Assembly (NCBI GenBank): GCA_019915015.1
Contig: JAHBBC010000004.1
Location: forward strand, 248,001 to 312,000
DNA length: 64,000 nt
Source: Auriscalpium vulgare
Taxonomy: Eukaryota; Basidiomycota; Agaricomycetes; Russulales; Auriscalpiaceae
Reading direction: 5' to 3'
In this document: positions 21,352 to 31,920 of the stretch, piece after piece
Layout of the letters: each line of letters starts with the position of its first letter
Numbering within the stretch: the first letter of the stretch is position 1
Made by a program: the position numbers and the translations under genes
The notes under the pieces: generated by a model
What the model was told of the DNA's origin: nothing
Database searches by the model: none
What the model saw: the letters and a program-made list of their open reading frames with translations, nothing else

Positions 21352-24300
21352 ATGGGACCCAAGAAACCCACACCCACTGGAGAACCTCGCCGCTCGTCTC
21401 GAGTGGCAAGGGTCTCTGGTACCTCTACCTCGCATACCGAGGGAAGGGGAAGTCGGTCTGGAGGCCCCGCTACGAGCAGCTCTGCGCCTGTGGCGACGAA
21501 CAACTCGGTGCCAATGGCGACGAGTGGCTCTGCCCCCGCGGTACTGCCTGAGGCGATACCTCCGGATGCACTCCCTGATCCCGCGGATCACCGTGATCCC
21601 CGGGAGGAATCCGAGACATCGCCACGTCCGCCTGATAAAGGCAAAGGACGTGCGATTACCCCCGAAAATGAATCTGAGGATTCAGGGCAGGCTGAGGAGG
21701 AGGAATTCGACGTCGCCCCATTCGACGACGATATCCTCCGGGCCACCCGCAATTCGCTGAATGACTTCAGCAACCCATACGCGCGGTTGGGCAGTCCCTC
21801 GCGAGCGAGAGGACCGGCCGGGCCAACACCATCAGGCGGATCAGTGACCCGCTCCGAGCGGGAAGTCGAGGACACGATCCGCCCGGTCCGCGCGGACATC
21901 CCGTATACATTCGAGATGGACAGGCTCATGGGCAACGTACGCGACCAGCTGCAGGGCAGTGAGATGTTCGTGAAACAGATGGAGGAACTCTGGCAAGCGA
22001 CCCGTGGGGTCATGCAGGAGACATCCACCAGCATCAGTAACGCATACAGGTCGCTCGCCGCTATCGAGTCAAAAATGCAGGGCACTACTCCTGAGGAGAA
22101 GCCCCCCGCTGCCAATCGAGGCGCGGGATTGAAGTACAACACTACGGCGGACGACGCGGAAATGCCATCCAGTGGATGGACCAGGCCGGTCCGTGAGGAC
22201 GGCGAGACGGCGGTCGATTTCGACATGCGCACTCGCGCGGCCGCCCGCCTTAATCGACACCGCCAGAGAGTGCACGAGCACTTCCTACCGCAATTGCGGA
22301 AAGACACCCCTCGTCGGCGTATACAATTCGCAGACCGCCATTCTCCTGAGGAGGATGACAGCGATGACCATGATTCTCACTACGGAGACGGTCCATCATA
22401 CACGCGCGACGAACCAATCAGCGCAATGACTGCACAGTCCACGCGCTACGCGAGCTTAGAGCCGCAGAGTGTTCGCAGCGACCACATTGCGCGACGCGTA
22501 GGACACCACAGTCACGGCGCCGCGGGTCTGCGTCCTAAGGACACTGCCACTAGCCGTGTTGAAGCCCCACGGCTCCGTAATGCCACTGTGTATACACTAG
22601 AGCGTTTGGCTGCACTCATACGTGAACAAGTGGGCGAGCCGACTTCCACTCTACTAGCACAAGTGGCCAAAGCTTACAAACTACCCATGCCCGGTTCGTA
22701 CAACGGCGTCGATGACATTGACACGTTGGAGCTCTGGCTTGGGAAAGTATTGCGGTGGATGAGACTGTACCACGTCACAGGGCCAGACCGTGATGCAGAA
22801 CGCGTAGCTCTGCTCGGGTCCTTCCTTGACGGGGAAGCGGCCCGATGGTACACCCAAGAGGTGGAAGCCCCCACCCGAGCACACCGTGCCTGGACATTCG
22901 AGGACATCATCGCTGCGATGTACTCCCGATTCATCCACCGTGCCTCAGCACAGACGGCCGCGTCCCGGTTCATGGCGTCGCGCTTTTCCCGAAGCAAAGG
23001 AATTGCGGGATTCTTCAGTGAACTGAAGGAGCGAGCCTCACGCATGGTGGAACAGCCGGATGAATATACGTTCAAACGACTGTTCCTCAGCGGGCTCCCG
23101 GAGGAGTACAACGATGTACTGCTGCGAGTACGCGGTCTGTCGGCCGAATACTCTGATATGAACGCGCTCCTTGAAGCCTCACTCGAAATCGAGGAAGGCA
23201 GCAAGATTATGAGCAAGTTCCGCGACTCGCGACAGAGCATGGCGCCCGCGCGCACCACTGATAAATCAGTGGACCACACCCGGAAGTCGACCGCGACCTC
23301 GAGTGCGACTGCGCGGCGGGTAAGACCGTCCCGAGGACAGACTCAGACCGCCCGAGTCAACCAAACCTCGCCTCAGACACGCACGGGAAGTGGCATGGAT
23401 AGACCACGCCCCGATAGTACCCCTCGCCCGCCGAAGCTACAGGGCCGCCCTGGTGGACAGCCCCGTACCGCGGTAGGAAAAGATGGTAAATCCATCACGT
23501 GCTTCGGATGCGGACAGACGGGGCACTATTCAAGTGACCCTACTTGCCCGCAATTCGGCAAGCCCCGCATGTTTGCCTCTCGAGTAGTCAATGACAACTC
23601 GGAGGACGATCAAGCGGGAGAGCCTGAAGCGCAGAACAACGAGTCATCCCCTGGGGACGACGAGCGCGCTGACGACGACAAAGAAGCCCCTGAGGAGCGC
23701 TGGGCGTCGTCAGATGATTACGTCGAGGATATGGAATACCTAGACACCCCATCCGACGACAATGAGGGGCCCCCACTCCGACTCGCCAGCATGCGTATGT
23801 TCTCCATGAGAATTACGCCCGCTAGCGACGAAGAAGACAATGTGTCGTTAGGCTCCGAATCTGACGACATGCCTGGGCTAGTCGAACTGGGCCCAGCCCC
23901 CTCGCAGCAAGCTGTCGATCTGGGACGGCTACTAGGGGAGGATGCGGTCCAATACTTGCAGCAGAGAATCCCGATGGGATTACCTGGCCCCGCATACCCT
24001 GGACCGAGCTTTTCACGCCCAGTGCCAGGGCCTTCTCGCGTGAGCAGAGTTGCGCCCCCAGGGCCATACTCCCCGCCTGACTCCCCGGGAACTGGGATTG
24101 AGAACATGATTCGCGCCGCGCTCTCGCTTGGTCCCGCCTCGAGCCCAACCTCCCGTGGTATGGCGCCAGGAGCCGTCGGTAGCGACGAGTTCGCCCAATA
24201 CCCTCGGGAGTACGGATTCACGTACGCACAGCACCAAGCGGACGGTTTACGAAGGTGGCGAGGCACCGGACACGCGCTGCGTCCTGGGATACCTCACCCC

Positions 24301-25587
24301 ATCACAAATGATGGGCACTTCCCCGCTCGCCTCATGTTTGACGAGGAATTCGCAGACAGCGTCCCTACGGACACTTATCTGCTGCGCAACTTCGAGCTCG
24401 GCTCCATCGAGACCGTGAACGTACACGCCGTCGTGTGGTGGTACAACCAGACGGACGAGACACGGCGACGCTACGTGGAGGACCGCGTGAGCGCGGCCCT
24501 TTTTCTCGGGGTACCGATTGAGCTCGAGCATGCATGGATGTTCGACCCCGTGTACGGCCCCATACACGCAGCTGAATGCTTCATCTGCCTCGTATTCGTG
24601 AATCACCGGCGAAACGCGCGACGCGGTGATGGATCACTCGACGCAGCGGAGGAACTCGGTCAATCCATGCGGAATGACCGATACGACGCCGGCTACAACG
24701 CTGGGTTGGCCACCGCCGCACGAGCCATCATGCACTTCTTGCGATCCGAGCAGGCAGAGGCTCGTCAGGAAGTAGCGTACAACGCGGGCATGCGCAACGC
24801 ATTCAACATCGTCGCCGCCCTTGAGCGCCGTCGGCCCCGTGGACCAACGTTCCCCGCCGGCGACGACGCAGACAATGCATGGCCACGTCATGCAGGGGGA
24901 GGGGACGCAAATGCGGATGTAGCACCACCGGCGCCGTCATACGTAGCACCCCCAGCGTACATAGACGAATTATCACGACGCACTACGGGCATGATGCTAT
25001 TCGCCATGCGCGCAATGCGCTCGCACCTGCCAGCAGTGACACCTGAAGTACCCCGCTGGGTATACAGTGCCAACTTGCGTCGTAACGTTCCAAATGAGGA
25101 ACAGCCCGATCGCAACGCGACACGACATATAGTCCTCGCCGCCGATGTTAACATCAACGGCGAGACACTATTTGCGCTGTTCGACAGCGGAAGCACCACC
25201 AATGGCATAAGCCCGGAGGCAGCCACGGTATCCCGGGTAGGGATATTTGAACTTGTAGACCCAATGACGCTCCAACTGGGCGTCGTAGGATCCAAGTCAA
25301 AGATCAACTACGGGACCAGGTGCCGGATCAAAGTGAGCGGGCAAGAAGTCCCATGCTATCTCGACGTGGCCAATATAGACCACTACGACATCATACTGGG
25401 CACCCCGTTCCTCCATGGCAACAAAGTCGCTCTCGACTTTGGCGACCTGTCAATCACGATCAATGGCCAACGCATCGTTGCACTGACTCCTCAGGAGGAA
25501 GCCCAACGATCGCGACGGCACTGGAAACGTGACCGTGCTCCGATGGCGACTGCGCGTGTAAACGCGGCGCGCCCGATACTGGAATGA
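21352..25587 (+). CDS. gag: Gag with zinc knuckle and aspartic protease, right chromovirus
   Basis: 1411 codons, ATG at 21352, TGA at 25585. Capsid-like region at about residues 440-600; zinc knuckle starting at residue 717 (CX2CX4HX6C, an unusual spacing); protease with FDSGS, its catalytic Asp at about residue 1278, and the flap-side ILGTPFL. N-terminal 400 residues are low-complexity, acidic and Pro/Ser-rich. The 45 nt before the ATG are in frame but have no ATG, so this start is preferred. Pol follows in the same frame after the single stop codon, which points to stop readthrough (or reinitiation) for making Gag-Pol. Confidence 0.93.
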   Translation: MGPKKPTPTGEPRRSSRVARVSGTSTSHTEGRGSRSGGPATSSSAPVATNNSVPMATSGSAPAVLPEAIPPDALPDPADHRDPREESETSPRPPDKGKGRAITPENESEDSGQAEEEEFDVAPFDDDILRATRNSLNDFSNPYARLGSPSRARGPAGPTPSGGSVTRSEREVEDTIRPVRADIPYTFEMDRLMGNVRDQLQGSEMFVKQMEELWQATRGVMQETSTSISNAYRSLAAIESKMQGTTPEEKPPAANRGAGLKYNTTADDAEMPSSGWTRPVREDGETAVDFDMRTRAAARLNRHRQRVHEHFLPQLRKDTPRRRIQFADRHSPEEDDSDDHDSHYGDGPSYTRDEPISAMTAQSTRYASLEPQSVRSDHIARRVGHHSHGAAGLRPKDTATSRVEAPRLRNATVYTLERLAALIREQVGEPTSTLLAQVAKAYKLPMPGSYNGVDDIDTLELWLGKVLRWMRLYHVTGPDRDAERVALLGSFLDGEAARWYTQEVEAPTRAHRAWTFEDIIAAMYSRFIHRASAQTAASRFMASRFSRSKGIAGFFSELKERASRMVEQPDEYTFKRLFLSGLPEEYNDVLLRVRGLSAEYSDMNALLEASLEIEEGSKIMSKFRDSRQSMAPARTTDKSVDHTRKSTATSSATARRVRPSRGQTQTARVNQTSPQTRTGSGMDRPRPDSTPRPPKLQGRPGGQPRTAVGKDGKSITCFGCGQTGHYSSDPTCPQFGKPRMFASRVVNDNSEDDQAGEPEAQNNESSPGDDERADDDKEAPEERWASSDDYVEDMEYLDTPSDDNEGPPLRLASMRMFSMRITPASDEEDNVSLGSESDDMPGLVELGPAPSQQAVDLGRLLGEDAVQYLQQRIPMGLPGPAYPGPSFSRPVPGPSRVSRVAPPGPYSPPDSPGTGIENMIRAALSLGPASSPTSRGMAPGAVGSDEFAQYPREYGFTYAQHQADGLRRWRGTGHALRPGIPHPITNDGHFPARLMFDEEFADSVPTDTYLLRNFELGSIETVNVHAVVWWYNQTDETRRRYVEDRVSAALFLGVPIELEHAWMFDPVYGPIHAAECFICLVFVNHRRNARRGDGSLDAAEELGQSMRNDRYDAGYNAGLATAARAIMHFLRSEQAEARQEVAYNAGMRNAFNIVAALERRRPRGPTFPAGDDADNAWPRHAGGGDANADVAPPAPSYVAPPAYIDELSRRTTGMMLFAMRAMRSHLPAVTPEVPRWVYSANLRRNVPNEEQPDRNATRHIVLAADVNINGETLFALFDSGSTTNGISPEAATVSRVGIFELVDPMTLQLGVVGSKSKINYGTRCRIKVSGQEVPCYLDVANIDHYDIILGTPFLHGNKVALDFGDLSITINGQRIVALTPQEEAQRSRRHWKRDRAPMATARVNAARPILE

Positions 25588-25641
25588 GGGTACGCGGCGG
25601 GATCTACGAAAGTAGAGCCTGCCACCTCGGTGGCCCCTCCC
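25585..25641 (+). promoter_or_regulatory. In-frame TGA between gag and pol, possible readthrough site
   Basis: The stop at 25585-25587 is followed by 18 open codons before the first pol ATG (25642), all in the gag frame. The left copy has the same arrangement (10562-10564, then open to 10507). An open linker without ATG is expected if ribosomes read through TGA, not if pol starts afresh. No knot or stem has been tested. Confidence 0.5.
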
Positions 25642-28600
25642 ATGCGGGAGAACCACACCAAGCACCGCGCACGGATGAAGATAGGAGAAGCGGAGGAAGC
25701 CCAAAAGGGACTCCCAGTGCCCGAGGATCCTGAGGATCCCCTGGCGCCACTCCGGAAACGATGGATGGAATCGGAGGCGGACCTGATGTGCCCAGTGCCC
25801 CCAGAGCTCCCTCCGTTCCGAGAAGTTAATCATCGCATTAATTTAATCGATGAGAAATTACGCAGCTTGTACCACCTCCCCGATGCCCTGACTCGCTTAA
25901 ACCACAACTTATGTTGAAGATAAAGCGATACGTTGAGGCGGGATGGTGGGAAATGCGCACAGCCCCACAAGCCGCCCCGTTACTTTGTATACCAAAGAAA
26001 TCGGGGAAACTGAGGACTGTGGTGGATGCGCGCAAGCGTAACGACAACACCCATAAGGATGTTACGCCTTTCCCTGACCAGGATCAGATCCGAATGGACG
26101 TCACACGCGCGAAGTTCCGGTCCAAGATTGACATGAGCGACGCGTACGAACAAATACGCATCGAACCCGATGATATTTGGAAGACAGCGTTCGCTACAAT
26201 CTACGGCACGTTCGTGAGCCATGTTATGCAGCAGGGAGACTGTAATGCGCCCGCCACATTCCAACGGCTTATGACGGTGATCTTCCGAGATCACATCGGC
26301 ATTTGCGTGCACGTATATCTCGACGATATATTCATATTCTCAGACTCGATCGAGGATCATGAAGAGCACTTGCGCGCCGTGTTCCATATCCTAAGAAAAA
26401 ACCACCTATTCCTCAGCAAGGAGAAATGTGATTTATATTCGAAGGACATGGAATGCCTTGGACATCGCATCGATGACCAAGGGCTGCACGCCGACATGGA
26501 CAAGATGTCCAAGGTACGCAACTGGCCCAGGCCAACGAACACCAATGAGGTGCTTCAATTCCTTGGGCTAGTGCAGTACCTAGCGCAATTCATGCCTGAT
26601 GTGTCCGCATACACCTCGGTGCTATCGAGCATGACGAAGAATGGACCCGCTTTCCAGTGGAGAGCGATCCATACATCCTGCTTCGAGACCATCAAGGCAA
26701 TTGCCTGCAAGGTGCCCATATTGAAACCCATCGATCCTCGCACGGGAGAAATGATATGGGTCATATGCGACGCCTCCACTTGGGGAGTCGGCGCTATGTA
26801 CGGGCAGGGCAAAGTCTGGGAGACTTGCCGTCCGGCAGGACTGATGTCTAAGCGGTTTACGGATGCTCAACGCAACTACCGTACGTTCGAGCACGAGACG
26901 ATTGCGATCCTTGAGGCCCTCGCCAAATGGTCGGACAAGTTAATCGGTCGCCGATTTACTGTCGTCACCGATCATAAGGCGCTGGAATTCTTCCACCAGC
27001 AGAAAAACCTGTCGCCGCGACAGTCTCGCTGGGCAGAATTCCTGGCCAAGTATGACATGCAAATCAAGTACATTGAAGGCAGAGTGAACAAAGTAGCGGA
27101 CGCTATGTCGCGCTACTATGCCTCCGTCCCGCCGGACATGCCTGGTACCGAGCTAGTCACCATCGACGTCCAATTGGACCCCGACATGGATGATCTATCT
27201 CCTGAGCGTGTACTAGAGCTGCGTGCAATGACTATGCGAAACCGAGACTCGGAAAGGGATCGCGCGGCCAGGGAGTTGAGGCAATACGCTGCCCCGATCA
27301 CCAAACCGCCAGCGAAGCCCTCTAAGACTCGCGCACCGCCACCGCGTCGCGTCGACCAGACAGCGAGCACGCTACCAACGTCGCCAATCACAGTGGAAAC
27401 GCCACGCGAATCGGCCACGTTGGTGAGCAGCGGCGCAGAAAAGTTGCCTGTAACACTTGCACCTGAGGTGCAGGTGAAGGACGCGCTCACGGATGGACCC
27501 TCGCTGCCGAGACAACTGGAGGCGTCTCCAGGCTGGGAATCCGTCATGCAGGAACCATACCACACCGATCCGTTCTTCGCGAAGATAGTAAAGTCCCCCG
27601 GGGAATTCACTACGTTCACGATGAAGGACGACAAGTGGTACTCCACGTCGCGGATGGGCCACGTAGTGCTATGCGTGCCCGATGCACTATTGCGACAACG
27701 TAAAATCCGTGAACTGATCACGGATACCGCGCACCGCACCCTCGGCCACTTAGGAGCCCATAAGACTGCCGAGTATATCAGGCGCTGGTTCTGGTGGCCC
27801 CGCATGGGTATTGAGATCGAGCAGTTCTGCAAGTCCTGCGGGACTTGTCAGATGTCGAAGCCGGGTAATCAGGCGCCCGCTGGGCTGCTGCATACCCTCC
27901 CCATTCCTGCACAACCTTGGGAATCAATTGGAATGGACTTTACTGGCCCATTCCCCGAGCAGGACGGCTATGACTACCTATGGGTAGTCATCTGTCGCCT
28001 CACGTCGATGGTGCACCTAGTCCCTATGCGCACCACTACAACAGCCGCCCAGCTCGCCGACTTATATCTCAAGGAGATAGTGCGGCTGCATGGGGTCCCC
28101 GCGTCCATCGTGTCGGATCGAGATGTGAAGTTCACATCGGCGTTCTGGCGCGAACTGCACCGACTACTGGGTACCAAGCTACTGATGTCCACTGCATTCC
28201 ATCCCCAGACGGATGGAGTGACAGAGCGGGCCATCCGTACGGTCGGCCAGATGCTCAGGAGCATGGTTGCGCCCGACCAACGCGACTGGCGGGAAAAATT
28301 GCCCTTGGTTGAGTTCGCGCTGAACTCGAGCGCGAGCGCCACCACTGGGTGCGCACCGTTCGAGCTCAACTACGGCTACATGCCCCGTATATTTGGGCCC
28401 ACGATACCGCAGACCACGTTCTCAGGTGTCCGGGACTTCGCCGCGAAGGCCCAGTCGCACCTGAAACAGGCACACGACGCGATCATCGAGCGCAGGGTCT
28501 TGCAGACCGCGCAGGCGAATAAGCATCAACGTGTGGACGAAGAGGTGAAGGTTGGAGACTTGGTGTATCTCAGCACCAAGAACCTCAACCTCCCCAAAGG

Positions 28601-29054
28601 CCGGGCTCACAAACTGCTCCCGAAGTATGTGGGACCATACAAGGTCATAGCCGCGAACCCGGACAAGTCGGTGTACACGATCGAGCTGCCCACGGAGTTG
28701 CGTGTGCGTCGTATCCACCCGACGTTCCACGCATCACTGCTGCGACGACACCACCCGAGCGACAATCGGCTGTTCCCAAACCGAGAATCGAGGCGATTCT
28801 ACGACTTCGGACAGCCCGACGACGACGAGTGGTTCGTAGACGAGATCACCGGCCATCGATGGGTCGGTGATAGGCTCGAGCTCCAAGTCAAGTGGTCTCT
28901 TGGAGAGCACACTTGGGAGGCACTCGCAACCTGCAACGAGCTGGAGGCACTAGACGAGTACCTCCGGCTACGCGGGGTCAGCGACCCTGGGTCGCTGCCA
29001 CGCAGGCAGAGTGGCGGGAAGCAAAGAGGTGATCCTCGGGATCGCCAGGAATAG
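25588..29054 (+). pseudogene. pol: Pol polyprotein (RT, RNase H, integrase, chromodomain), frameshifted once
   Basis: Frame open from the gag TGA to the C run at 25878-25881. There one base is missing relative to the left copy, and the frame ends at 25917. The remaining 1047-codon frame (25911-29054) is otherwise intact: RT with YLDD at about 26316-26327; RNase H with TDHKALEFF (26970); the integrase zinc domain (H...H...CX2C at about 27731-27850); DDE core with MDFTGPF, VSDRD and a downstream Glu; and a chromodomain at about 28825-28965. If the base loss is real rather than a homopolymer sequencing error, this copy cannot make full Gag-Pol. Closest known group by content: fungal chromoviruses. 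Confidence 0.88.
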
Positions 29055-29198
29055 GATAGAGTAGCAAGGTACCATCAGGGATCATAGATCGCGATCCCGA
29101 TGGACTGCCATATCAGATGAGATAAGCAGGGCGAGAAAAGCTTAAAGACGCCTACGGGCGCCTTCGACTTCTCCGTCCCTCGCCCATCTCAATCCAAT

Positions 29199-31805
29199 AT
29201 GACACGCACACCGCGCCGCAACAGCGATCCCCCCGCCTACCACCACCACACTCCTTCCCCCCCTCCGCCTCTGGATCGCGGGCCGTCACCTATGGTGACA
29301 GACCCGCCGCCCACCGCCGCCGCGACGCAGCCCGCCGCAGCAACGGAGGGCCAACCCCCTGCCACTCCATCCGCGAGAGACTTCTTTTCTGGTGCCAGCT
29401 GGGCATACGACCCGGTTACGCGTATGGTGCGTCACCGTCCTTGCGACTGTGATACACTGTACGGCCAGCACTACGACGCCGCATTCGCGGCCGACCAGGA
29501 GGACCTGATGCGCGCCTTAGACGCGGCCAGGGCATACGAGGAGGTTCGACTGCGCGAGGCCGAGCTCGCTATCGAGCGCTGGCAGACCGAGTCTGACCGA
29601 CTTCGTCGCGAGCGCAACGAGTCGCGCAACGAGGCTCGGGAGCTCCGCCGTCAACTCGACGAGCGCCCCGCCGCGCCGCAAGAACCCCGTCCCCCGGTAG
29701 CGCCCGCCGCCCGTACATCCCCCGCGTCGCATCCGACGCCGGCAATAGTACCGGTCAGCGTGCCGCCTCCCGCACCACCCGTCGCACAGTCGCAGCCGAC
29801 TACCGCTCCGTCAACGAGTGCGCCCGTCGGACAGAAGCGTGCTCGCAGCGTGCACGCGTACGACGACGACGACTACTCGGATGACGAGGACGAGGAAGAC
29901 ATCCGCGAGCGCGAGAAGAAGGCTGCGGACAGGGAGTACACCCTGAAACTCCGCAAGGAGAAGAAGGCCCGCGAGCGCGAGAAGAAGACCAATACGCGCG
30001 CGCCGCCCTCCTCGTCTCCGTCCTCTTCCTCGCAGCCCGCCTCGACGACGGGAAGCTGGGGACAACCTGGACCGTCCCAATGGACCCGGTCTGCTGTGTC
30101 CCAGCCCACCGCGCCGTCGAATAATTGGGGACCGGGAACCGTGGCAACCCAACCCGCCGCGACGTCGGAGAGCTGGGGACCACCCCAGGCATGGGGTAGC
30201 TCCTGGTCCGCTGCGGGAGCGGGTGTAGGGCTGACACTCCCAGTACCGCCAGCCGAGCGCCCATACGACCCGTTCACGGGTATACTGGTCTCGCAAGGAC
30301 AGGAGCAAGCCCGCGCACAGGTCGACGAGCAGTTCAACCGCGGCATCGCAGACGATGACGCGGCGGAGACGATACGCGACTGGCTGCGCGTCATCAACGA
30401 TGCCAACCCCGCCAACCGCACGCCGCTCGCGCGGTACGTGCTGCAGCAGTACTCGCAACGCCACTACTTCCTCCGCCCGCCGCGCACGTTCACCGCCACG
30501 CAACACAACTTGGCGCGGTTCGGACCCCAACACGCGCCAAGGGGGAGGGGTGCACCAAACAGGCCTACCGTTGTCCCGAGGACAACACACGCAGGCCCAC
30601 CGACGAGAGGCACGGCCATGGGATGGTCGAGCGCGAATACCACGGTCCCGAGGACCGCGAGCACGAACGCGCCACCCAGCAACAACGCACAGTGGCCAGC
30701 CAGAACGATGGCCCCGAACGCTACAGTCCCGGGGACTGGACGCACGGGACAACCACCAGCACGCGGAGGCGCAGCGACCGGCACGGGACAGCGTAGTGGC
30801 GCCCCCGCACCGACGACTCAACTCGACGCAGACGTCGAGATGAGCGAGAAGAAGAAGAAGCGCAAGAAGAAAAAGGCGCGCCGCGCTGACAACGCGGAAG
30901 AATCCGTCCCATTGGACGGATTCGCTAGCGTGCACGATCTGGTCCCCGACGACCTGAGCGCCTCCATATACCCGCCGCCGATTCCACAACGTGTCGGTCC
31001 GCCTCAACTTGAGGAACCCGCCGCGCGATGGATGGCGTTCTGGAGGGCCCACCCCACTCAGACTCCTTCTGGAGTCGAACCACACGAGCAGCCCGCACTG
31101 TTTTACGTGCAGGCGTACCTGGACTTCAGGCGGCTTGCTCCCTTAGGGAACTCGGAGGACCAGCGCGTCGCACGGTTGCGATTCATGCACGCCGCAACGC
31201 AGATGCTGTCGATCCCGCACCTCACCGAGCACCTCATCCATGACCTGGGGTCTACGGTTGAATTCTCGGGACCTGGCGGCACTGGGGTCGCCTTCACGGG
31301 CGATACCCACAACCTGACGTTCGAGGACATCGCGGCCCACATTGCCAACGCTGGATACTCTGTCCAGCAGATCCGCGCAATGGAGCGCTTCGCTCGTGCG
31401 AAGCGCAACCGTGCCAGCGAGCGCGATCCGTTGGATGAGTCCGAGTGGGCCGACTATCCCACCGTAGGTGAGATGGTCGCCCGCCACGGCACGCTATACC
31501 GATTCCCATCTCCTGCTCGGGCGACTCCATCCAGTCAGGTGAATCTGGACATTGCACCTCTGCCGGCGGGAGGTACTGCGCCGGTGGACGTCGCCACCAC
31601 CCCATCCTCCGCCGTCCCATCCACGAACAACCCCGCTCCCATGGACGTCGTCAACGACATACCAGAGGGTGCGGAATCGGCCCCCGCCAGTGTTGAACAC
31701 ACTGCGGGGATGATGCCAGCGTCCACCAGCAATGTAGACGACATTGCGGTCGATGCTGTGCAGCCCGATTCCCCCTCACCCATGGGCGAACCCAAGGGGG
31801 AGTGA
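29199..31805 (+). CDS. Third ORF of the chromovirus, unknown function
   Basis: 868 codons between pol and the 3' LTR, where envelope genes sit in retroviruses. It has no signal peptide, no transmembrane segment and no zinc motif. Visible parts: Pro/His-rich N-terminus; a segment with two Cys (CDC) and a charged coiled coil (about residues 100-160); an Asp-rich run; a Lys/Glu-rich coiled coil; Trp/Gly/Pro-rich repeats; a short helical domain (about 360-430); a strongly basic run of Lys and Arg (about 550-560) that could be a nuclear signal; and a folded-looking C-terminal domain (about 600-760). Codon use resembles gag. It is kept open over 2.6 kb, so it probably was functional recently. I know no family for it. 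Confidence 0.8.
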   Translation: MTRTPRRNSDPPAYHHHTPSPPPPLDRGPSPMVTDPPPTAAATQPAAATEGQPPATPSARDFFSGASWAYDPVTRMVRHRPCDCDTLYGQHYDAAFAADQEDLMRALDAARAYEEVRLREAELAIERWQTESDRLRRERNESRNEARELRRQLDERPAAPQEPRPPVAPAARTSPASHPTPAIVPVSVPPPAPPVAQSQPTTAPSTSAPVGQKRARSVHAYDDDDYSDDEDEEDIREREKKAADREYTLKLRKEKKAREREKKTNTRAPPSSSPSSSSQPASTTGSWGQPGPSQWTRSAVSQPTAPSNNWGPGTVATQPAATSESWGPPQAWGSSWSAAGAGVGLTLPVPPAERPYDPFTGILVSQGQEQARAQVDEQFNRGIADDDAAETIRDWLRVINDANPANRTPLARYVLQQYSQRHYFLRPPRTFTATQHNLARFGPQHAPRGRGAPNRPTVVPRTTHAGPPTRGTAMGWSSANTTVPRTASTNAPPSNNAQWPARTMAPNATVPGTGRTGQPPARGGAATGTGQRSGAPAPTTQLDADVEMSEKKKKRKKKKARRADNAEESVPLDGFASVHDLVPDDLSASIYPPPIPQRVGPPQLEEPAARWMAFWRAHPTQTPSGVEPHEQPALFYVQAYLDFRRLAPLGNSEDQRVARLRFMHAATQMLSIPHLTEHLIHDLGSTVEFSGPGGTGVAFTGDTHNLTFEDIAAHIANAGYSVQQIRAMERFARAKRNRASERDPLDESEWADYPTVGEMVARHGTLYRFPSPARATPSSQVNLDIAPLPAGGTAPVDVATTPSSAVPSTNNPAPMDVVNDIPEGAESAPASVEHTAGMMPASTSNVDDIAVDAVQPDSPSPMGEPKGE

Positions 31806-31906
31806 GTGTGGGATCGGGACAGGGGGAGGGACACGGCGGTCGTCTACAAAAATTATCATCACCACGCAGTGTCGGGATCATCACCAGCTGGAGGATCGCC
31901 ATCGAT

Positions 31907-31920
31907 CCCCAGGGGGAGGG
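31907..31920 (+). other. Polypurine tract of right chromovirus
   Basis: CCCCAGGGGGAGGG immediately before the 3' LTR, identical to the left copy. Confidence 0.82.

Noticed and set aside
22674..23279. 201-codon ORF opposite gag
   Set aside because: Present only as antisense of the capsid region.
29811..31085. 424-codon minus-strand ORF opposite the third ORF
   Set aside because: Same shadow as in the left copy; depends on base composition and has no independent signal.
29199..31805. Envelope glycoprotein
   Set aside because: Position fits, but there is no signal peptide, transmembrane segment or cysteine-rich ectodomain.
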